A stretch of 64,000 nucleotides of DNA from Ulvibacter antarcticus (GCF_003688405.1 NZ_REFC01000011.1:620001-684000), one strand, 5' to 3'; counted from the first letter of the stretch, positions 17,635 to 27,538 are shown. Program-made: numbers and translations. Notes: generated from the sequence alone by a model not told the origin.

Positions 17635-18372
17635 CTACCACTTCTTCTTAAAATCACCTCTCGAAAAGTATTTTTCAATAAAGCAGTACATCAGAATAAA
17701 GAAATAGCGACTTCCCATTTCCCTCATTTTTAGTTTAGATTCGCCAAATTTTCGGTTCGTCCAAGAATTGGGCACTACGGTGTACGAGTATCCGCGAATT
17801 ATAGCCTTGAGTGGCAGTTCTATGGTAAGATTAAAGTGAGGAGATAAAAACGGTTTGATTCCGTCAATGGTTTCCCGTTTATATAATTTGAAAGCATTGG
17901 TCGTGTCATTATATTCGATTTGCATTACGAAGCGGATGATCATATTTGCAATACGATTCACAATTTTTTTAAGCCATGGATAATCGATTAATTTACCACC
18001 TTTTATAAATCGGCTTCCAAAAACACAGTCGTAATTACCTTCCACCATAGTGTTGTAAAATCGAATAAGATCTTGAGGTGAATCGGACAAATCTGCCATC
18101 ATTACAGCAACACAATCGCCACTATAACGCTCCAAGCCATAGGTAATCGCATACCCAAACCCATTGGGACCTTTATTGGTTTCAAATTTTAAGGAGGTAT
18201 ATTTTTTTTGCAATTCGGTTAATACTTCCACAGTATTATCTTTCGAATTATCATCCACCACAAAAATTTCCAGATCAATTGGAAGGCTGGAAAATGCATC
18301 GTCAATTCCCTTTATCGTTTCTGAAATAGATTCTGCTTCATTATATGATGGGATGACAACACTTAGCTTCAT
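17635..18372 (-). CDS. Family 2 glycosyltransferase, dolichyl/polyprenyl-phosphate sugar synthase-like
   Basis: A 245-residue GT-A fold enzyme without the C-terminal transmembrane helices seen in some relatives. The N-terminal VVIPSYNEAESI (about 4-15) and the nucleotide-binding VVDDNSKDNT (about 39-48) are typical, and MADLSDSPQDL (about 92-102) holds the DxD-like metal site. Resemblance is to DPM1-type enzymes that load a sugar on a polyprenyl phosphate at the membrane. It overlaps the upstream epimerase by 1 bp and is last of four genes. It could supply the lipid-linked sugar for the GT39-like enzyme in the operon. Confidence 0.85.
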   Translation of the reverse strand: MKLSVVIPSYNEAESISETIKGIDDAFSSLPIDLEIFVVDDNSKDNTVEVLTELQKKYTSLKFETNKGPNGFGYAITYGLERYSGDCVAVMMADLSDSPQDLIRFYNTMVEGNYDCVFGSRFIKGGKLIDYPWLKKIVNRIANMIIRFVMQIEYNDTTNAFKLYKRETIDGIKPFLSPHFNLTIELPLKAIIRGYSYTVVPNSWTNRKFGESKLKMREMGSRYFFILMYCFIEKYFSRGDFKKKW

Positions 18373-19439
18373 TACTGAATCCGATTTGTGAATTGTTCGA
18401 AAATCTGAGAAAGGATATCATTTACATTATAAGTATGCTTCCAGTCCGGGTAGTGTTTTTTGAACTTGCTTACGTCACTAATCCACCAAATATGATCACC
18501 AATACGGTTGTCTTCCGAATATTCATAATTCATTTTCTTGTTGGTAATTTTCTCACACATCTCAATAGCTTCGGCCATTGAACAGTTCGAAAAACGACCT
18601 CCACCGGCATTGTATACCTCGCCCTGCCTTGGATTCTGATGAAAATGCCAAAACATATTTACCAAATCCCAACTGTGAATATTGTCACGAACTTGCTTCC
18701 CTTTATATCCAAAAACAGTGTACTTATCGCCTGTAATGGCACATTTCATTAGGTACGATAAAAATCCGTGCAATTGAGTTCCGGAATGATTAGGACCGGT
18801 CAAACAACCTCCCCGAAAAACTCCAGTGTTGAGTCCAAAATACTGTCCGTATTCCTGTACCATTACATCTGCGGCAACTTTCGACGCTCCAAACAAGGAA
18901 TGTTTTGTACGATCGATGCTCATAGACTCGTCAATTCCTTCTTTATAATACGCATGAGTTTCATCAATTTCCCAACGAGTATCTGTTTCTACAAGCGGCA
19001 AATAGTTGGGCGTATCGCCGTACACTTTATTGGTAGATGTAAATATAAAAGTGGCTTTAGGAGCGTGCTTTCTAAGAATTTCGAGCAAATTTAAAGTTCC
19101 GTTGGCATTTACCGTGAAGTCTGTGATGGGTTCTTTTGCCGCCCAATCATGACTAGGTTGAGCCGCAGTGTGGATAATCAATTTTATATCTGAACCATAA
19201 GGAGCTAAAACTTCTTCAAGTTTTTCTAAATTTCGAATATCGATAGCATGATGTTCAAAATTTGGAATACGATCTATTAGGCTTTCCGTTTTCCATTGGG
19301 TAGAAGCATTTTCGCCAAAAAAATACGCCCGCATATTATTATCGATACCAATAACTTTATCGAATTTAGAGGCGAAGAATTCAACAGATTCACTGCCAAT
19401 AAGCCCGGAAGAGCCTGTTATCACACAAATACCACTCAT
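18372..19439 (-). CDS. NAD-dependent sugar epimerase/dehydratase, CDP-paratose 2-epimerase-like
   Basis: A 355-residue extended short-chain dehydrogenase. The NAD loop GSSGLIGSE is at about 8-16. [16 protein letters not shown] and the [11 protein letters not shown] region resemble CDP-paratose/tyvelose epimerases. The usual catalytic YxxxK appears as FGASK (about 177-181), so phenylalanine replaces the tyrosine. I believe this is shared by a sub-family, but could not check. It overlaps the membrane glycosyltransferase gene by 4 bp. Confidence 0.8.
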   Translation of the reverse strand: MSGICVITGSSGLIGSESVEFFASKFDKVIGIDNNMRAYFFGENASTQWKTESLIDRIPNFEHHAIDIRNLEKLEEVLAPYGSDIKLIIHTAAQPSHDWAAKEPITDFTVNANGTLNLLEILRKHAPKATFIFTSTNKVYGDTPNYLPLVETDTRWEIDETHAYYKEGIDESMSIDRTKHSLFGASKVAADVMVQEYGQYFGLNTGVFRGGCLTGPNHSGTQLHGFLSYLMKCAITGDKYTVFGYKGKQVRDNIHSWDLVNMFWHFHQNPRQGEVYNAGGGRFSNCSMAEAIEMCEKITNKKMNYEYSEDNRIGDHIWWISDVSKFKKHYPDWKHTYNVNDILSQIFEQFTNRIQ

Positions 19440-21055
19440 TCTTTTTCTTTTTTCTGAAATGCATTTATATAGGTAGAAACACCCTCACTATTTTGGAGCG
19501 AAGGTATGGCTTTCAATTCTGGAAACCACACATAACAATTTGGGTCTATAATGTACAGACTGCTATCTTTTTTAATATCAGCCCTTTCAAGCAAGTCAGG
19601 CATTTTTTTTGTGTCCTGAATAAATACTACCGCTCCAAGCGAGCGATCACCCATGAAATTTGAAGGATACTTCCGAACGGAATCGTATTTTTTGAACCAA
19701 TCCGGTACAATGAAGGATTTTCTTTTTGAATAAAAGGCAATTACGCTACTCCAATCATTTCCGAAGACAACAATACCACTATTCTCGGGGGCGTATTTAT
19801 CAATAACATTACCTAAGATCAATGCTCTGGTTTTTAACGGGTCGAAGGACTTTTTTGTAAGTTCGAAATAACCATTATTAAATGCATAGAGATTATAACT
19901 AGCAAATGCTAAAATTAGGAAAGGGGCAATAGGAATTTTTTTGATTAGCTTCGGAAGTATTTCTGCTATTCCAATCGCAAGTGCGGCTAATAGAAAACAA
20001 GCGCAGGCCGTCTGGTAGTAATTGTGCACCACATGAAGGTTGGTGAAGATTAATATAGGTAGTACAAATAACAAAAGGCATACTAAAATTAACTTCCGGT
20101 TTTTTCCACCAACTATTAGTGAGATTATAAGAATCGCTAAGCCGAAGAATCCAGCGAGATTATCTTTTACTACGCGTTCCCAAAATAATAACTTTAGAGT
20201 TTCGCCATCTGTTCGTTGTTCTAACGTACCATAATTCCACCACGATAACGCTTTTGAAGTCAAACTGTTTCCAAAGGCACTTTCAGATTTAATAACATCG
20301 GTAAAACGAACCCAGAGCAATGCCAGAACCAACGGAATTAAAAACGAACAAATAACAAGTATCGTTTTTTTAGTAGATGGAAATTTAAATCCAACGGTTT
20401 TTAAATGCTGAAATAGTATTACAAAAGACATAATTAATAATACGGGTGCTGCGGTTGTTACCTTTTGTAACATCGCCAGGCTAGCAAATACGATGAACAG
20501 TACGACCGATTTAATAGTGACTTCAGCTTTTAAGAAGTCGAGAGAATAATTAACAGCCATTAAGGTAAAGAAAAGTACCGACGTCTCTATCATGAAGGTT
20601 CTACCCCAAAAAAGATACAACGGACTTGTCCAAAGTAATATTGCAAATACCCAGGCTACCTGTTTTTTCAAGGATAATTTTTGTCCAATTGCTACAGCCG
20701 GTAAGGCACAGAGTAGCAAAAATAAAAAGCTGATCACGCGTCCCGTGGCGCTTAACGATAGGTCGAATATTGATGATACAGAAGCAACGATCGCTTGATA
20801 TATTGGAAACTCAAAAGGCAATTTCCACGGATAACCTCCAACAGGGGTTTCATAGGCAAACTTCCAACCTTCCTGAGTCATCCAAAAGGAGGTCAAAGCC
20901 GTTTGAGTTTGCCTGAAAGAATGCTGTTCCAACAGTGGTTGCAAAGCATAATCGAAGCTAATATATGCCGCGAAGAAAGCTGCAATCACCGCTAACAAAA
21001 ATGCCCAGTTATTCTTAAGTGAAAATTGATTTTTAATATTGGAAACTTCTTCCAT
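19436..21055 (-). CDS. GT39/PMT-like integral membrane glycosyltransferase
   Basis: A 539-residue protein with about ten hydrophobic segments between about 15 and 390. After the first helix it has [11 protein letters not shown] (about 39-49), the acidic/His/Arg loop expected of GT-C enzymes that use polyprenyl-phosphate sugars. The C-terminal 130 residues are soluble and likely periplasmic. The acceptor is unknown; protein O-glycosylation or a surface glycan are both possible. It is 10 bp after the upstream epimerase. Confidence 0.75.
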   Translation of the reverse strand: MEEVSNIKNQFSLKNNWAFLLAVIAAFFAAYISFDYALQPLLEQHSFRQTQTALTSFWMTQEGWKFAYETPVGGYPWKLPFEFPIYQAIVASVSSIFDLSLSATGRVISFLFLLLCALPAVAIGQKLSLKKQVAWVFAILLWTSPLYLFWGRTFMIETSVLFFTLMAVNYSLDFLKAEVTIKSVVLFIVFASLAMLQKVTTAAPVLLIMSFVILFQHLKTVGFKFPSTKKTILVICSFLIPLVLALLWVRFTDVIKSESAFGNSLTSKALSWWNYGTLEQRTDGETLKLLFWERVVKDNLAGFFGLAILIISLIVGGKNRKLILVCLLLFVLPILIFTNLHVVHNYYQTACACFLLAALAIGIAEILPKLIKKIPIAPFLILAFASYNLYAFNNGYFELTKKSFDPLKTRALILGNVIDKYAPENSGIVVFGNDWSSVIAFYSKRKSFIVPDWFKKYDSVRKYPSNFMGDRSLGAVVFIQDTKKMPDLLERADIKKDSSLYIIDPNCYVWFPELKAIPSLQNSEGVSTYINAFQKKEKE

Positions 21056-21065
21056 ATAGAAATAT

Positions 21066-22127
21066 TTAAGTCAGAAGTGGTTTTAATTGTTGTTCATTTT
21101 GTTGAATCCATTGATAAATATCCACAAAAATATTGGTAACACTCTTTGTGGGTTTCCAGGATGTTGCGGCTTCGATTTTGGTATTATCTGTAATGAATAT
21201 CCGCAAATCGGCAGGTCTGTTTACTAATTCGGAAGCGATATCAATTTTATTTCCGGTGATTTTTTCACAGATTTGAGACATTTCAAGTAAAGATGCACTG
21301 TTTGCTAATCCGCCGCCTGCGTTGAAAACTTTCCCTAGAAATGGGTTCATATTTTGTATTTGAAGATCGACTAGATCGACTAGATCGTCTATGTGAAGCA
21401 TATCACGAACTTGTTTTCCGCTGCCTCCATAACCGATATATTTAAGTGGTTTTTTCCAATAATGTCTGGCCATCCATAAAGTAACGACGCCCTGATCAAC
21501 TTTCCCCATCTGACGAGGACCGGCGATCACTCCAAACCGGATTACTGATGCTTGAAGTCCATAAAAAGAAGCATATTCTTCAATAAATAGTTCGGAAGCC
21601 AATTTGGTAGCTCCATAAAAAGAACGGGCTCCATTTAAAGCTAATGCTTCAGAAATACCTAGGTGTGAAATCCCAGGGATGTTTTGGTTTTCAGAAAAGG
21701 AAAAACGAGTTTCATCTTCGGTAAACTTTGCAGATTCTATGGTTTCGATTGGATACACTCTGCTGGAAGAGAGAAAAATAAGCTTGGCATTGTGTTTTAA
21801 ACAACTATTAAAACAATTGATCGAGCCGTTAAAATTATTGTTGATAATATAGGTAGGATCTGAGTCAAGACCGGCCAATACAGATGCTTCGGCCGATGCT
21901 TCAATAAGTAGATCGTAACCATTTATGGCATCTAAATCTTCTTTGTTTCGGATATCTCCATGTACAAATTCAATTCCTTTTTCTTTGAAATCGGCTAGGT
22001 TCATTTCAGATCCGCGACGCTTTAAATTATCGAAAGCGACGATTTCGAAGCTAGGATATCGCTGTTTTAATTGTAAACAAATAGAAGAACCTACAAAGCC
22101 GGCACCTCCGGTAACAAGTATTTTCAT
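21066..22127 (-). CDS. NAD-dependent nucleotide-sugar epimerase
   Basis: A 353-residue extended SDR enzyme. The NAD loop is GGAGFVGSS (about 7-15) and the catalytic pair is FYGATK (about 169-174), with Tyr and Lys retained, unlike the related gene two positions downstream. It also shows SSSRVYPIE and the substrate loop VIRFGVIAGPRQMGK. It is first of four genes (epimerase, GT39-like, epimerase, GT2), so the operon probably makes and transfers one modified sugar. Confidence 0.82.
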   Translation of the reverse strand: MKILVTGGAGFVGSSICLQLKQRYPSFEIVAFDNLKRRGSEMNLADFKEKGIEFVHGDIRNKEDLDAINGYDLLIEASAEASVLAGLDSDPTYIINNNFNGSINCFNSCLKHNAKLIFLSSSRVYPIETIESAKFTEDETRFSFSENQNIPGISHLGISEALALNGARSFYGATKLASELFIEEYASFYGLQASVIRFGVIAGPRQMGKVDQGVVTLWMARHYWKKPLKYIGYGGSGKQVRDMLHIDDLVDLVDLQIQNMNPFLGKVFNAGGGLANSASLLEMSQICEKITGNKIDIASELVNRPADLRIFITDNTKIEAATSWKPTKSVTNIFVDIYQWIQQNEQQLKPLLT

Positions 22128-22196
22128 TGAGTTCAGTTAGGCGATTGGCTGTGCGATATAATCAAACAACTTTAAACCGCGGGATGAATATAGCTT

Positions 22197-22204
22197 CAAA
22201 AATA
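22197..22204 (-). promoter_or_regulatory. Candidate -7 element of the sugar operon
   Basis: CAAAAATA on the plus strand reads TAttTTTG on the minus strand, 70 bp before the first epimerase start. No -33 element was found at the right distance. Confidence 0.35.
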
Positions 22205-22263
22205 ACAATTGAATTTGTTCTTAGTGCAGCTGAGGGAAAAAAGTATGATTTAATTTATTTTTT

Positions 22264-22291
22264 GAATAAAGAATAAAGAATAAAGAATAAA
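22264..22291. repeat. Heptanucleotide tandem repeat (GAATAAA)4
   Basis: Four perfect GAATAAA units in the spacer between the sugar operon and the T9SS-cargo cluster. A related 7-mer array occurs at 52486-52520. Confidence 0.9.
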
Positions 22292-22367
22292 GAAATAGGG
22301 CTGAATTATTATTAACTAAACCTTTCGATAAAGGAAATGTAGTATAGAAGCCATTTTTTGATGATGA

Positions 22368-23057
22368 CTATTGCTTTACAAACTTCTGAATCTGTTTCCT
22401 TGCTTCGGAAGTGATTTCGATAAAGTATAATCCAGCTGGAAGTGAAGAAACATTGAGTTCTTTCACGTTTTCATTTTCTGAAAGTACCGCTTGTCCCGAC
22501 AGATTATAAACGGTCAGGTTTTCAATGGGAAGGTTTTCCGAAGTTACAAAAAGGGTTTCTGCAACTGGATTAGGAAAGATTGTAAAACTTACTCTGTTAT
22601 TTTCCTGTAAGCCTAAAGCAGGAGCTAAATAAATAGCTTGGCTACCAAAATCGTTTATGATTGTTAATTGTCGATCACCACTGGTTGTGGTTGAAACTTC
22701 ATAAGAATAAGCTTTGTCTACATCATCAAGGTAAATTCCGAAATGTTGATCACTAAAAATGTTGTTTTCATTGTTAGAGCAATTGGAAGGATAATATTCT
22801 AAACCATACAAAAAAATCGTGTCATCAGTGAACCAATGTGCCGACTGTGATATATTACCACAATGATGATTATAAAATACATAAACGTCCCAATCCCAAT
22901 AAATAAGGAGTATAAAATTAGAGGTTTCATTGTTATTTGGCGCTTGATATTCAGTTCCATCAATAACAACTTTACTAATTGTCCAATCGTCCAATATTTC
23001 TTGCGCAAACGCTAAGTTGGCCAATAAAAGAATAGAAACAAGGACTATTTTTTTCAT
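22368..23057 (-). CDS. T9SS-secreted protein, tandem paralogue 1
   Basis: A 229-residue protein with a signal peptide ending at LAFAQ. A divergent beta-rich domain (about 25-145, beginning LDDWTISKVVIDG) is followed by a T9SS type A sorting domain (about 155-229: FPNPVAETLFV, LTVYNLSGQ, LPAGLYFIEIT, ending KFVKQ). The sorting domain directs export across the outer membrane. The N-domain resembles lipocalin/META-type folds only faintly. It lies 2 bp after paralogue 2 in a three-gene array. Confidence 0.8.
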   Translation of the reverse strand: MKKIVLVSILLLANLAFAQEILDDWTISKVVIDGTEYQAPNNNETSNFILLIYWDWDVYVFYNHHCGNISQSAHWFTDDTIFLYGLEYYPSNCSNNENNIFSDQHFGIYLDDVDKAYSYEVSTTTSGDRQLTIINDFGSQAIYLAPALGLQENNRVSFTIFPNPVAETLFVTSENLPIENLTVYNLSGQAVLSENENVKELNVSSLPAGLYFIEITSEARKQIQKFVKQ

Positions 23058-23059
23058 GG

Positions 23060-23767
23060 CTAATGCTTTACAAATTTTTGAATCTGTTTCCCTACTTCGG
23101 AAGTGATTTCGATAAAGTATAAGCCTGCCGAAAGTGAAGAAACATTGAGTTCTTCCACTTTTTGATTTTCTATAAGCACAGTTTGCCCGGAAAGATTATA
23201 AACGGTCAGGTTTTCAATGGGAAGGTTTTCCGAAGTTATAAAGAGGGTTTCTGAAACGGGGTTTGGAAAAACAATAAAGGTTACAAGCGAATTTTCATCA
23301 ATAGATAAAACGAGAGGTTCTGTATTATAAATCGCTTGATCCCCATCAATGTTCGTCACGATTAAAGTTTTGGAGTCATTAGAATTGTGGATAATTTCGT
23401 AGTTCATTTCTGTTTCGGCATATGAATAATAAAAGGGACTATAAATAACGAAAAAATCTAAACAAGCTTGATTGGAACAAATGCCAAGTTGATAAGCAAT
23501 GTAGAATAGTAATATAAATGTATCGTTCGAAGGTGCATAGTCAACTAGAAAAGCTTCAATATAATTATCATTTGGAAAATAAAAATAATCGACTCCAACT
23601 TCATTTCTAAACGTGCAAATAAGAGCTTGTGCAAGATGATTGGGAATATGATTTTCTCCATTAATTATTAGATTGTGGAGATGCCAATCCTCGTATATCT
23701 CAGGATTCTGCGCAAAAGTTTGTACACTTATTAAAATACAAATCAATAGAAGTAGTAATTTTTTCAT
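23060..23767 (-). CDS. T9SS-secreted protein, tandem paralogue 2
   Basis: A 235-residue protein with a signal peptide ending at TFAQN. The central domain (about 22-150) opens with IYEDWHLHNLIINGE, aligning with the other two paralogues only at its beginning and end (DGDQAIY). The C-terminal sorting domain (about 162-235) is nearly identical to that of paralogue 3, including one identical DNA block of about 80 bp. It lies 2 bp after paralogue 3. Confidence 0.8.
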   Translation of the reverse strand: MKKLLLLLICILISVQTFAQNPEIYEDWHLHNLIINGENHIPNHLAQALICTFRNEVGVDYFYFPNDNYIEAFLVDYAPSNDTFILLFYIAYQLGICSNQACLDFFVIYSPFYYSYAETEMNYEIIHNSNDSKTLIVTNIDGDQAIYNTEPLVLSIDENSLVTFIVFPNPVSETLFITSENLPIENLTVYNLSGQTVLIENQKVEELNVSSLSAGLYFIEITSEVGKQIQKFVKH

Positions 23768-23769
23768 GG

Positions 23770-24447
23770 CTAATGCTTTACAAATTTCTGCATCTGTTTC
23801 CCTGCTTCGGAAGTGATTTCGATAAAATACAATCCGGCTGAAAGTGAAGAAACATTGAGTTCTTCCACTTTTTGATTTTCTATAAGCACAGTTTGCCCGG
23901 AAAGATTATAAACGCTTAGGTTTTCAATTTGAAGGTTTTCCCAAGAGATAAAAAGTGTTTCTGAAACGGGGTTTGGATACATTTTAAATTTAACTATCGA
24001 ATTTGCGTCAACTGAAAGCGGATAATCTTTAAAAATTGCATGACCAAAAAGGGGGGTTGAGCAATATAAAACCAGACCATTACTATCTGGGTTTATTTGG
24101 AATGCATACCAATGTAAAAAATCATAGTAATTATTCTCGAACATAGCATGAGTCGAATTTTCACAATCATCTGATGTTCGTGTTAAACCTGTCTCAGATA
24201 GTTCAAAATTTTGGTATGCATAGGTTCCTTCAAAAGTGTTGCAAGCCATGGTTCCACTAAACGACAAGGATTCAGTGATGGTTAAAGTGGGAGTAATTGG
24301 CGGATCAATTTCAGAAACAATATAAAGGTCGTCTAGGTCTGTAAGTTGAACTTCATAAAGATACCATGTTCGATACAAATCAGGGTCTTGAGCGAAACTT
24401 TGACCACTTATAAGTACACAAAAAGATAAGAGTAATAATTTTTTCAT
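23770..24447 (-). CDS. T9SS-secreted protein with META/HslJ-like domain, tandem paralogue 3
   Basis: A 225-residue protein and first gene of the array. The signal peptide ends at SFAQD. The central domain has ACNTFEGTYAY and a later TRTSDDCENS, resembling the META/HslJ motif (C-N-x-[FY]-x-G-x-Y and a downstream Cys), which suggests a parent fold for the family. The T9SS sorting domain occupies about 152-225. It diverges from the HupE-like gene on the plus strand. Confidence 0.8.
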   Translation of the reverse strand: MKKLLLLSFCVLISGQSFAQDPDLYRTWYLYEVQLTDLDDLYIVSEIDPPITPTLTITESLSFSGTMACNTFEGTYAYQNFELSETGLTRTSDDCENSTHAMFENNYYDFLHWYAFQINPDSNGLVLYCSTPLFGHAIFKDYPLSVDANSIVKFKMYPNPVSETLFISWENLQIENLSVYNLSGQTVLIENQKVEELNVSSLSAGLYFIEITSEAGKQMQKFVKH

Positions 24448-24534
24448 AGCGCAAAAAATTTGAGGGATAAGTTAAAGTTACAAATTTTTCAGCACTTTGT
24501 GTATCTTTGGGTAAACCTCGAAATTTTATCCCCA

Positions 24535-25113
24535 ATGTCAGATTTTTGGCTCTTTTTCACCCTAGGCCTGGAGCATGTGCTCGACCTAAATGCCTACGAT
24601 CACATCTTATTTTTGGTTGCCTTATGTGCTTCCTATTCTTTTGTTTCCTGGCGCAAGTTATTGTTATTAGTTAGTTTGTTCACCTTAGGTCATACGCTAT
24701 CGTTAGTGTTGTCAAGTTATCAAATTGTAACTGTATCGGGTAGGTTGATAGAATTTCTAATACCACTTACAATATTAGTAGCTGCTATTTATAATCTGTT
24801 TACGGCTGGAAGATCCCAAAACACTAATAAACAACTCGTTTTGTATCTGGTTACCTTGTTTTTTGGGTTGATTCATGGCTTCGGATTTGCATCCTACTAC
24901 AAAATGATTAATACCGAAGGGAATCTCATGCCCTTATTTGAATTTGCCTTGGGAGTTGAAATGGCTCAGATTATTATCGTGTTAATTGCACTTTTATTAG
25001 CGTATGTTTGTCAGACGTTTTTCCGTTTTAGTCAGAGAGACTGGGTGTTGGTCATCTCTTCAGTCGTTATTGGAATGGCGATTCCGATGCTGGTTGATAA
25101 TTGGATTTTTTAG
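24535..25113 (+). CDS. HupE/UreJ-like membrane protein
   Basis: A 192-residue protein of about six or seven hydrophobic segments. The start MSDFWLFFTLGLEHVLDLNAYDH is chosen over an in-frame start 25 codons upstream, because it places the family motif GLEHVLDxxxYDHILF at the N-terminus. GHTLSL and HGFGFASYY are further HupE/UreJ signatures whose histidines may bind nickel or cobalt. No urease or hydrogenase gene is near, so the metal and role are open. Confidence 0.8.
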   Translation: MSDFWLFFTLGLEHVLDLNAYDHILFLVALCASYSFVSWRKLLLLVSLFTLGHTLSLVLSSYQIVTVSGRLIEFLIPLTILVAAIYNLFTAGRSQNTNKQLVLYLVTLFFGLIHGFGFASYYKMINTEGNLMPLFEFALGVEMAQIIIVLIALLLAYVCQTFFRFSQRDWVLVISSVVIGMAIPMLVDNWIF

Positions 25114-25241
25114 ATTCAGAAGAGAGAAAAATGAAAAGCTTTCTGAAATAGTTAACACCACAAATTTTGCAAAACTGTAACTTCGAACTAATTTCGCTAC
25201 TTATATATGTTTCTAATTATAAGATCTTTCATTCGATAAAA

Positions 25242-25271
25242 TTGCTTTTAAAGTGTTAATAGCTATTTTCG
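25242..25271 (+). promoter_or_regulatory. Candidate promoter of the dCMP deaminase gene
   Basis: TTG (25242-25244), a 19-bp spacer, and TAttTTcG (25264-25271), one mismatch to TAnnTTTG. It lies 23 bp before the ATG. Confidence 0.5.
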
Positions 25272-25293
25272 TCTCAAATTAATTAAAGAATAA

Positions 25294-25731
25294 ATGAATC
25301 AGAATTCCGAAAAGCAAAACCAATACGATATAGCATACTTACGAATGGCGAGAGAATGGAGTAAGCTCTCTTATTGCAAAAGAAGACAAGTTGGCGCGTT
25401 AATTGTGAAAGATAAAATGATTATAAGCGACGGATACAACGGTACACCTACCGGTTTTGAAAACATATGTGAAGATGATTCGGGCGATACAAAATGGTAT
25501 GTATTGCACGCAGAAGCAAATGCAATTTTAAAAGTGGCGTCCTCTACACAGTCTTGCAATGGGGCTACTTTGTATATTACAATGTCTCCTTGCCAGCAAT
25601 GTAGTAAGTTGATCCATCAGGCCGGAATTAAACGACTGGTGTATAATGTTGAGTATAAGGATAATTCAGGTATAAAATTTTTAAAGAAAGCAGGCGTTAG
25701 TATTACGTATATTGAGGATTTGGAAGTATAA
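25294..25731 (+). CDS. Deoxycytidylate (dCMP) deaminase
   Basis: A 145-residue zinc-dependent cytidine-deaminase-fold enzyme that converts dCMP to dUMP for thymidylate synthesis. The zinc and proton-shuttle residues are visible in HAEANAI (about 72-78) and SPCQQCSKL (about 96-104). The dCMP-deaminase stretch DGYNGTPTGFENICED (about 47-62) separates it from TadA. It ends 7 bp before the S41 protease ATG, so the two are probably co-transcribed. Confidence 0.92.
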   Translation: MNQNSEKQNQYDIAYLRMAREWSKLSYCKRRQVGALIVKDKMIISDGYNGTPTGFENICEDDSGDTKWYVLHAEANAILKVASSTQSCNGATLYITMSPCQQCSKLIHQAGIKRLVYNVEYKDNSGIKFLKKAGVSITYIEDLEV

Positions 25732-25738
25732 AAGAGGA

Positions 25739-27340
25739 ATGGGGTTTAAGAAAAAATATTTACCGTTGTTACTGGGTATTGCTGCGGCAGTAGGGGTTTT
25801 TATTGGGTCTAAGTTAAATTTTAACGATAAGACAGAGAAAATTTTTGCTACAAATTCGAAAAAGGACAAACTCAACCGACTTATAGATTATATCGACTAC
25901 GAATATGTTGATCAGGTAAACACAGATAGTATCGTAGATGTTACTGTCAATGGAATTCTTGAAAATCTCGATCCCCATTCTGTTTATATTCCTGTTGACG
26001 AATACGAAGAAAATGCCGATGATATGCGAGGCAATTTTGTTGGGATTGGTATAAGTTTCTATCCCTATAATGATTCTATTGCCGTGATTCGCTCCATTAG
26101 TGGAGGCCCGGCCGAAAAAGTTGGAATCAAAGGCGGAGATCGTATTCTCTTTGCCGATGCCCATAAGCTGTTTGGTGAAGATACCGAAAGAGATAGTATC
26201 TCTGAATTCCTCAAAGGTGAGATAAACTCTAAAGTTAAGTTGAAGGTATTCAGAAAAGGGGAAGCAGCATTGCTGGATTTTACTGTGAAAAGAAAACGCG
26301 TGCCTTTGGTAAGCGTAGATGCCTCTTATAAATTGAATGAAGAACTTGGTTATATAAAAGTGAATCGTTTTTCTGAAACTACCTACAGCGAATTTGAAAA
26401 AGCGCTCGACAAACTTATAGATGAAGGAATTACAAAACTGGTATTGGATTTAAGGGATAACCCCGGAGGTTATATTGCTACTGCCGAACGTATTGTAGAT
26501 GAATTTCTGGAAAATGATAAATTAATCCTTATCACTCGAAATAAGAACGGAGATGAAAATAAATCTTTTGCCACCCGACGCGGTGATTTTGAAAATGGTA
26601 AACTATATGTTCTTATCAATGAGAATTCTGCTTCTGCCAGTGAAATTGTGGCCGGGGCACTTCAGGATAACGATAAAGGAACCATTGTAGGACGCAGGTC
26701 GTTTGGAAAAGGATTGGTACAGCGTGAAATGGCCCTGGGAGATGGTAGTGCGGTTCGACTTACCATTGCAAGATATTACACTCCTACGGGGCGCTCTATT
26801 CAGAAGCCATACGGAAATGGAAATGAAGCCTATTATAGCGATTATGAAAAACGATATAAAAACGGAGAACTGATAAGTATCGATAGCATTAAGGTTGCAG
26901 ATTCACTGCGATTTGTCACTCCTAAAGGAAAAGTTGTATACGGTGGAGGTGGTATAATTCCCGATGTGTTTGTGCCTAAAGATACCAGTGTAGAAAATGA
27001 GACCCTTCAATATATTTCCAGAAGTGGTTTTATGAGCTATTTTGTGTTCGAATACCTTGACAAACACCGGCATACGTTCGATGATATTTCTTTTACCGAC
27101 TTCGCCAATGGTTTTGTGGTAGATAAAGAAATTGTAGACGGTTTCTTAGAGTACTCAAAATTCAGTGAAGCACGCCTTGATCTTAAGAAATATTCCGAAG
27201 CACTAAAAAAGGCTTTAAAGGCAAACATCGGACAACAATTATATGGTTCCAATGCTTTTGAATACATTTTAAATCAGGATGATCCTATGATCTTAAAAGT
27301 GTTAGAGTTGGAAAAGCCTAAGTTGTTGAAAGAGCAATAG
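25739..27340 (+). CDS. S41 family C-terminal processing peptidase
   Basis: A 533-residue protease. The ATG at 25739 is used, preceded by AAAGAGG, rather than an in-frame TTG at 25712 that would overlap the deaminase gene. An N-terminal membrane anchor or signal (LPLLLGIAAAVGVFIGS) is followed by a PDZ domain (about 85-170, with GNFVGIGISFYP) and the catalytic domain. The nucleophile is in NENSASASEIVAG and the general base lysine in RRSFGKGLVQ. It acts in the periplasm on C-terminal tails; targets are unknown. Confidence 0.93.
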   Translation: MGFKKKYLPLLLGIAAAVGVFIGSKLNFNDKTEKIFATNSKKDKLNRLIDYIDYEYVDQVNTDSIVDVTVNGILENLDPHSVYIPVDEYEENADDMRGNFVGIGISFYPYNDSIAVIRSISGGPAEKVGIKGGDRILFADAHKLFGEDTERDSISEFLKGEINSKVKLKVFRKGEAALLDFTVKRKRVPLVSVDASYKLNEELGYIKVNRFSETTYSEFEKALDKLIDEGITKLVLDLRDNPGGYIATAERIVDEFLENDKLILITRNKNGDENKSFATRRGDFENGKLYVLINENSASASEIVAGALQDNDKGTIVGRRSFGKGLVQREMALGDGSAVRLTIARYYTPTGRSIQKPYGNGNEAYYSDYEKRYKNGELISIDSIKVADSLRFVTPKGKVVYGGGGIIPDVFVPKDTSVENETLQYISRSGFMSYFVFEYLDKHRHTFDDISFTDFANGFVVDKEIVDGFLEYSKFSEARLDLKKYSEALKKALKANIGQQLYGSNAFEYILNQDDPMILKVLELEKPKLLKEQ

Positions 27341-27343
27341 GAA

Positions 27344-27538
27344 TTATTTTTTCTTTTTCTCGATTTTCTTCGAGGTGAGTAAAATAAACAGCAGTAAGAT
27401 AACACAGCCTGAAGCCAAGATTCCAATCGCGGCTACAGAACTTTCTCCTTCAAATAAATTATCGAAATCCAATTTTGTAGTATTAAAAATGGCAAGAGCA
27501 GCAGCCAGTGCAATTAGTATATATATAAATATTTTCAT
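27344..27538 (-). CDS. Small two-helix membrane protein
   Basis: A 64-residue protein with two hydrophobic stretches (about 2-19 and 36-58), an acidic loop between, and a lysine-rich C-terminus. This fits a small inner-membrane hairpin with both ends in the cytosol. It follows marC by 11 bp and is convergent with the S41 protease gene. No family name is certain. Confidence 0.65.
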   Translation of the reverse strand: MKIFIYILIALAAALAIFNTTKLDFDNLFEGESSVAAIGILASGCVILLLFILLTSKKIEKKKK

